DNA from: an uncultured Anaerolineales bacterium
GTDB lineage: Bacteria > Chloroflexota > Anaerolineae > Anaerolineales > UBA11657
Assembly (NCBI GenBank): GCA_913031335.1
Contig: CAJWGI010000059.1
Location: 1 to 7,513 of the forward strand
DNA: 7,513 bases
Direction: 5' to 3'
In this document: piece by piece, positions 4,868 through 7,513 of the stretch
Numbering within the stretch: position 1 is the first letter of the stretch
Layout of the letters: each line of letters begins with the position of its first letter
The notes under the pieces: model-generated
Told to the model about the DNA's origin: nothing
What the model saw: only the letters and a program-made list of their open reading frames with translations
Database searches by the model: none
Made by a program: the position numbers and the translations under genes

Positions 4868-5623
4868 ATGGCAACTCCCGCCGACCCAGGCCGCAGGCAC
4901 AGGCTACACAGAACCCTGATTACGGTGATCTTGCTGACGGTTCCTTTCTACGTGGCCGGTTTCGCCGCGCTGCAGTTCCTGCCCGACCCGGGAGCCGGGG
5001 CAGACGCCTCCACGCCCACTGTCACCACAGCGCCGCCCAAAGTGAGCACATTATTACCGCGAACCACGCCGACGGATACCCCTGCACCTCCAACACCAGA
5101 ACCTCTGGCAATGGTGAATGTTGACTGGGGCAACCTGCGTTCCGGGCCAGGCACGGTCTACGTGGTCGTAGCTCAACTTGACGAGGGCACGGAATTGGCC
5201 CCTCTGGAGAGGAATGAGCTCGCTGATTGGCTCAGAGTGGAGGTCAAAGGGACGGGCAAGCAGGGGTGGATATCCACGACCATTGTTGATATAAACTTTG
5301 CCACTGAGACGCTACCAGTGGCGGAGGAGATGCCGCCTACGCCAACGGCCACCGCCACGCCGAGCCCGAGCAGCACTCCGACAGCTACCGCCAGTAGCAC
5401 AGCGACCGCCACTTCCACGCACACAAGCACTCCCACAGAGACTGCGACTCGCACGCCCACGGCCACCACGACAGCCACCGCAAGTGCCACGGCCACACCG
5501 ACTGACACGCCATCACCGACTGACACTGATACGGCCACGCCAACTCCCACTGATACGGCCACGCCAACTCCCACTGATACGGCCACCAGTACAGCAACTC
5601 CCACACCGAGCCCAACGCCCTAG
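4868..5623 (+). CDS. Membrane-anchored SH3b domain protein with Thr/Pro-rich tail
   Basis: This is probably an extracytoplasmic protein that binds cell-wall or surface polymer; no enzymatic domain is visible. The 251 residues divide into a short basic cytoplasmic start (1-14), one hydrophobic anchor (about 15-36), a Thr/Pro linker (47-79), a bacterial SH3 domain (about 82-144) and a Thr/Pro/Ala/Ser tail (155-251) that runs to the stop. The SH3b call rests on NLRSGPGT, a spaced LDEGTEL turn, the WLRVEVKGTGKQGWIS core and the closing IVDIN. The tail contains a perfect 24-base tandem repeat. The missing cleavage site suggests a signal anchor rather than secretion. Thr/Pro tails of this kind could be O-glycosylated or span the wall, which is inference. 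The ATG at 4868 follows a near-consensus promoter but a poor ribosome site; no better start is visible. The gene is divergent from the GT2 synthase with shared control DNA, hinting at joint regulation, and convergent with the Alg5-like gene. Confidence 0.85.
   Translation: MATPADPGRRHRLHRTLITVILLTVPFYVAGFAALQFLPDPGAGADASTPTVTTAPPKVSTLLPRTTPTDTPAPPTPEPLAMVNVDWGNLRSGPGTVYVVVAQLDEGTELAPLERNELADWLRVEVKGTGKQGWISTTIVDINFATETLPVAEEMPPTPTATATPSPSSTPTATASSTATATSTHTSTPTETATRTPTATTTATASATATPTDTPSPTDTDTATPTPTDTATPTPTDTATSTATPTPSPTP
5525..5587 (+). repeat. 24-base perfect tandem repeat in the SH3b protein tail
   Basis: The unit begins ACTGATACGGCC and ends AACTCCC. It occurs as two exact copies (5525-5548 and 5549-5572) followed by a third copy that matches for 15 bases (to 5587). 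Each unit encodes the eight residues TDTATPTP, so copy-number change would keep the frame. The exact identity at DNA level points to recent slippage rather than mere amino-acid constraint. Confidence 0.9.
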
Positions 5624-5749
5624 CCGACCAGCAGCAATCCACTGTGCACCGGCCTCGATGAGTGAGTGCCGCGCGCTATTCAGTTTTCAGTTTGCTTGCG
5701 TTTCGGTATCCGCCGAGAGATGGCGGGCAGTGAGATGAACTTCGGGGAA
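5624..5749. other. Convergent intergenic region without a clear terminator
   Basis: This 126-base gap lies between the stop codons of the plus-strand SH3b gene and the minus-strand Alg5-like gene. The only hairpin I see is CCGCC (5710-5714) with GGCGG (5722-5726) and a 7-base loop, without a T tract on either strand. No coding potential was seen. Confidence 0.5.
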
Positions 5750-6523
5750 TTACGCAGTCGAGTCCGTGGGAACGCCCGGCAACACGCGCACATCACCATG
5801 CACGCGCCGAATACGCAGTAAATCACGGAACATACGATACACGCCGGGAAATAACCGTACCGTGCTGCCCGAAGAATCCGCCCAGCGCACCGGCAGCTCC
5901 TCCATGCGCAAGCCGGCCCGCTTGGCGAGGTAAAGAATCTCGACATCGAACATGAAACGTTCAATCACCGCGCGCTCATACAGCGGTCGCACCGCGTCGC
6001 CGCGCGCGGCCTTGAAACCACATTGCGTGTCGGAAAACTGGCGCAGGCCGACAATGGCGTTACGCATGCGGTCGAACACCGCTGATGCCATGCGCCGAAA
6101 AAGGGGTGATTTGCGCTCAATGCGCGCATCCGGATGCGCGCGCGAGCCCACCACTAAATCTACTCCCGACTGCAGCCGGGGCATCGCGCGGTCGATTTCC
6201 TCCACCGGTGTGGAAAGGTCGGCATCGAGAAAAACAATCCACATGCCCGTGGCTGCCAGAACCCCGGTGCGCACCGCGAATCCTTTGCCGCGGTTCGGTC
6301 GATATTGAATCAGACGCGCGCGCACTTCCCCACCGATAGCCTGTTCCACAATCTCCGCGGTCGCATCCGCGCTGCCGTCATCCACCACAATCAACTCCCA
6401 CGAACGCCCTCCCTCGCGCAGGAAACCCATTATCGCCTGCACGCCGGGCATAATTCGCGCGGCCTCATTAAAAGCCGGCACGATGACAGAAAGTTCCACT
6501 GCATTCTTGGGGGCAAAGCTCAT
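5750..6523 (-). CDS. Polyprenyl-phosphate sugar synthase, GT2 family (Alg5/dolichyl-phosphate glucosyltransferase-like)
   Basis: This enzyme probably transfers a hexose from a nucleotide sugar to polyprenyl phosphate at the cytoplasmic membrane face, providing lipid-linked sugar for surface glycans. The 257-residue protein is a single GT-A domain. It opens with LSVIVPAFNEA (11-21); VVDDGSADAT places Asp48/Asp49; NRGKGFAVRTG is at 77-87 and DADLSTP at 100-106. DTQCGFK (165-171), RFMFDVEILYLA (189-200) and VRWADSSGS with a following LLRIRR end are hallmarks of the dolichyl-phosphate glucose synthase subgroup. No membrane helix is evident, unlike eukaryotic Alg5, which has an N-terminal one. The start overlaps the stop of the upstream isomerase by ATGA, so the two are probably translationally coupled. 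Glucose is the likely sugar by family, but mannose or another hexose remains possible. The mevalonate genes of this window would help supply the lipid carrier. Confidence 0.9.
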   Translation of the reverse strand: MSFAPKNAVELSVIVPAFNEAARIMPGVQAIMGFLREGGRSWELIVVDDGSADATAEIVEQAIGGEVRARLIQYRPNRGKGFAVRTGVLAATGMWIVFLDADLSTPVEEIDRAMPRLQSGVDLVVGSRAHPDARIERKSPLFRRMASAVFDRMRNAIVGLRQFSDTQCGFKAARGDAVRPLYERAVIERFMFDVEILYLAKRAGLRMEELPVRWADSSGSTVRLFPGVYRMFRDLLRIRRVHGDVRVLPGVPTDSTA

Positions 6524-7089
6524 TCGAGCGCGCGCAATCTCTCCGCCAGCGCGTTGGAGACGGCGTGATTGACGATCAGGTGCCCGTCCTCCTGCTGGCC
6601 GATATGGTCGCTGGGGATGCGCACCACCAGGTCAGCCCCGGCTGCCAGCCGGCTGCCGCCGCTGCCAGTAATGCCAATCACCGTGCCGGAAAACTCGGTC
6701 TGCACGCATTTCATCGCCTTAATCAGGTTGGGAGAATCTCCGCTGGTGGAAATAACGATGAGCACATCGCCCGCCCGCATCAGGTTGCGCAGCGGTTCCA
6801 CGAACACGTCCTCAAAAGAAGCATCATTGCCCCACGCTGTGAGCAACGGCACATTGTCGGTCAACGCAATCGCGCGGAAGCGCCGTTTGCCGGGCACAAT
6901 GGTCAGCTTGCAAAGGTCGTTCATCATGTGCGCCGCCGTTGCCGCACTGCCGCCATTACCGATGATAAAGACCTGGCGATCCTCTCTCCAAGCGGCCAGC
7001 AACGCATCGACCACAGCCTGCACGTCAACGCGAGATAAATCCCGGATCGCCGTTTCCAGACCGGTCAGATATTCATCGACATAACTCAT
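6520..7089 (-). CDS. gmhA: SIS-domain sugar-phosphate isomerase, GmhA-like (phosphoheptose isomerase family)
   Basis: By family it would isomerise sedoheptulose 7-phosphate to D-glycero-D-manno-heptose 7-phosphate, the first step of heptose synthesis, as a cytoplasmic oligomer. The 189-residue length is normal. Helical residues 1-35 are followed by the SIS core: FIIGNGGSAATAAH (41-54), AWGNDASFEDVF (85-96), the phosphate loop STSGDSPN (114-121) and TGSGG (141-145). The C-terminal helix has QQEDGHLIVNH (165-175). Compared with E. coli GmhA, from memory, metal-site His61 and His180 correspond to His54 and His175, while Glu65 and Gln172 appear as Asp58 and Glu167. Substrate is therefore less certain than the fold; another aldose/ketose phosphate is possible. 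The ATG at 7089 is preceded by AAAGG at 8-9 bases. It lies 31 bases after the stop of an SDR epimerase and overlaps the Alg5-like gene by four bases, so it is the middle gene of a sugar operon. Confidence 0.85.
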   Translation of the reverse strand: MSYVDEYLTGLETAIRDLSRVDVQAVVDALLAAWREDRQVFIIGNGGSAATAAHMMNDLCKLTIVPGKRRFRAIALTDNVPLLTAWGNDASFEDVFVEPLRNLMRAGDVLIVISTSGDSPNLIKAMKCVQTEFSGTVIGITGSGGSRLAAGADLVVRIPSDHIGQQEDGHLIVNHAVSNALAERLRALE

Positions 7090-7120
7090 TCTGATTACCT
7101 TTCCAGCGGATTACTCACCT

Positions 7121-7513
7121 CTATCCGCCGCGCACCGTTCCGAGCTGGCGCATTTTCTCCCGTGCCCGCGTCGCGAAATCCCCGAAATCAGGCTGCTGCT
7201 GCGCCCATTCCAGGTACTCAGCCACGCTCTGTTCCACCGTCCCGACCGGCTGCCAGCCCAGCTCGCCCAGCTGCCCAATATCAGAGCTAATGTGGCGGGT
7301 GTCTCCGAAGCGATATTCGCCCCGGCAAACCGGTGTCAACTCCGGCCGCCCGATCGCCTCCGCCATTGTGCGCGCAAACTGGTTTACCGTCATCCGCCGG
7401 CCACCGCCGACGTTAAACGTACGGAGGTCAGCGCGTGCGTCTTCCAGAGCCACCAGATTCGCGCGCGCTACATCGCGCACGTGAACATAGTCGCGGATCT
7501 GCTCGCCATCTTC
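7121..7513 (-). CDS. NAD-dependent sugar epimerase/dehydratase, extended SDR (partial, C-terminal 130 residues)
   Basis: The reading frame is open from the right edge to a TAG at 7121, so only the C-terminal part of a protein usually near 310-340 residues is present; the Rossmann nucleotide-binding half and the YxxxK site lie outside. The visible part begins EDGEQIRDYVHVRDVA, the conserved segment of extended short-chain dehydrogenases acting on nucleotide sugars. Next come FNVGGGRRMTV, and GEYRFGDTRHISSDI near residue 80, where such enzymes contact the sugar-nucleotide. It ends after a WAQQQPDF helix and a short basic tail. The GxYRxGDxRH pattern resembles epimerases such as dTDP-L-rhamnose 4-epimerase or UDP-glucose 4-epimerase, but the substrate is not decidable. 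The GTG at 7480 looks like a start only because the frame is cut; it lies inside the conserved DYVHVRD motif. It is the first gene of the visible epimerase, isomerase and lipid-linked sugar synthase run. Confidence 0.88.
   Translation of the reverse strand, partial: EDGEQIRDYVHVRDVARANLVALEDARADLRTFNVGGGRRMTVNQFARTMAEAIGRPELTPVCRGEYRFGDTRHISSDIGQLGELGWQPVGTVEQSVAEYLEWAQQQPDFGDFATRAREKMRQLGTVRGG

Noticed and set aside
4683..4874. N-terminal extension of the GT2 synthase up to the ATG at 4874
   Set aside because: It crosses the TTGGCA/TATAAT promoter and overlaps the SH3b start; the added residues are not family-like.
5525..5587. Possible CRISPR-like or mobile-element repeat
   Set aside because: The copies are directly adjacent without spacers and lie in frame inside a Thr/Pro coding tail, which explains them as coding minisatellite.
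5173..5604. Minus-strand Val/Ala/Gly repeat frame
   Set aside because: It is the complement of the SH3b protein Thr/Pro tail and has no ribosome site or family features.
5710..5726. Hairpin CCGCC/GGCGG between convergent genes as a bidirectional terminator
   Set aside because: The stem is only 5 bp and neither strand has a T tract after it, so it is too weak to call.
7478..7480. GTG as the start of a 119-residue protein at the right edge
   Set aside because: The frame continues to the window edge and the GTG lies inside the conserved DYVHVRD motif of the epimerase family.

Overview
The window is a gene-dense, GC-rich bacterial chromosome segment. It holds eight protein genes, two of them cut by the window edges, and no gap without a gene exceeds about 190 bases. 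Long Thr/Pro linkers of the TPTATATPT type, lying between a membrane anchor and an extracytoplasmic domain, are typical of Chloroflexota (Anaerolineae and relatives). That assignment is an inference from protein style and gene content; no rRNA or marker gene is present.

Layout, left to right. (1) Positions 1-1593, minus strand: the upper mevalonate pathway, with a class II HMG-CoA reductase followed, overlapping at its stop codon, by the N-terminal part of an archaeal-type HMG-CoA synthase that runs off the left edge. (2) Positions 1737-4682, minus strand: three envelope genes, read in the order processive GT2 glycosyltransferase, 76-residue two-helix membrane protein, CE4 polysaccharide deacetylase lipoprotein. 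The small gene has its own near-consensus promoter and is followed by an intrinsic terminator. (3) Positions 4683-4867: a divergent control region with two back-to-back sigma70-type promoters whose -35 boxes are one base apart. (4) Positions 4868-5623, plus strand: a membrane-anchored SH3b protein with a Thr/Pro tail, the only plus-strand gene. (5) Positions 5750-7513, minus strand: a sugar operon of SDR epimerase (cut by the right edge), GmhA-like SIS isomerase and Alg5-like polyprenyl-phosphate sugar synthase, the last two overlapping by ATGA.

How the genes may work together. The mevalonate genes feed isoprenoid synthesis, and so also the polyprenyl-phosphate carrier. The right-hand operon looks able to make or isomerise a sugar and load a hexose onto that carrier. 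The middle block resembles a synthase, small membrane partner and lipoprotein deacetylase set, similar in outline to Pga/Ica exopolysaccharide machines but without clear orthology. The divergent SH3b protein would sit outside the membrane and could bind wall or polymer. These functional links are inference; the individual family calls are mostly firm.

The most useful points for a second look are the GT2/two-helix/deacetylase set, the terminator-like hairpins placed directly upstream of the deacetylase and HMG-CoA reductase starts, the twin divergent promoters, and the altered metal-site residues of the GmhA-like protein.
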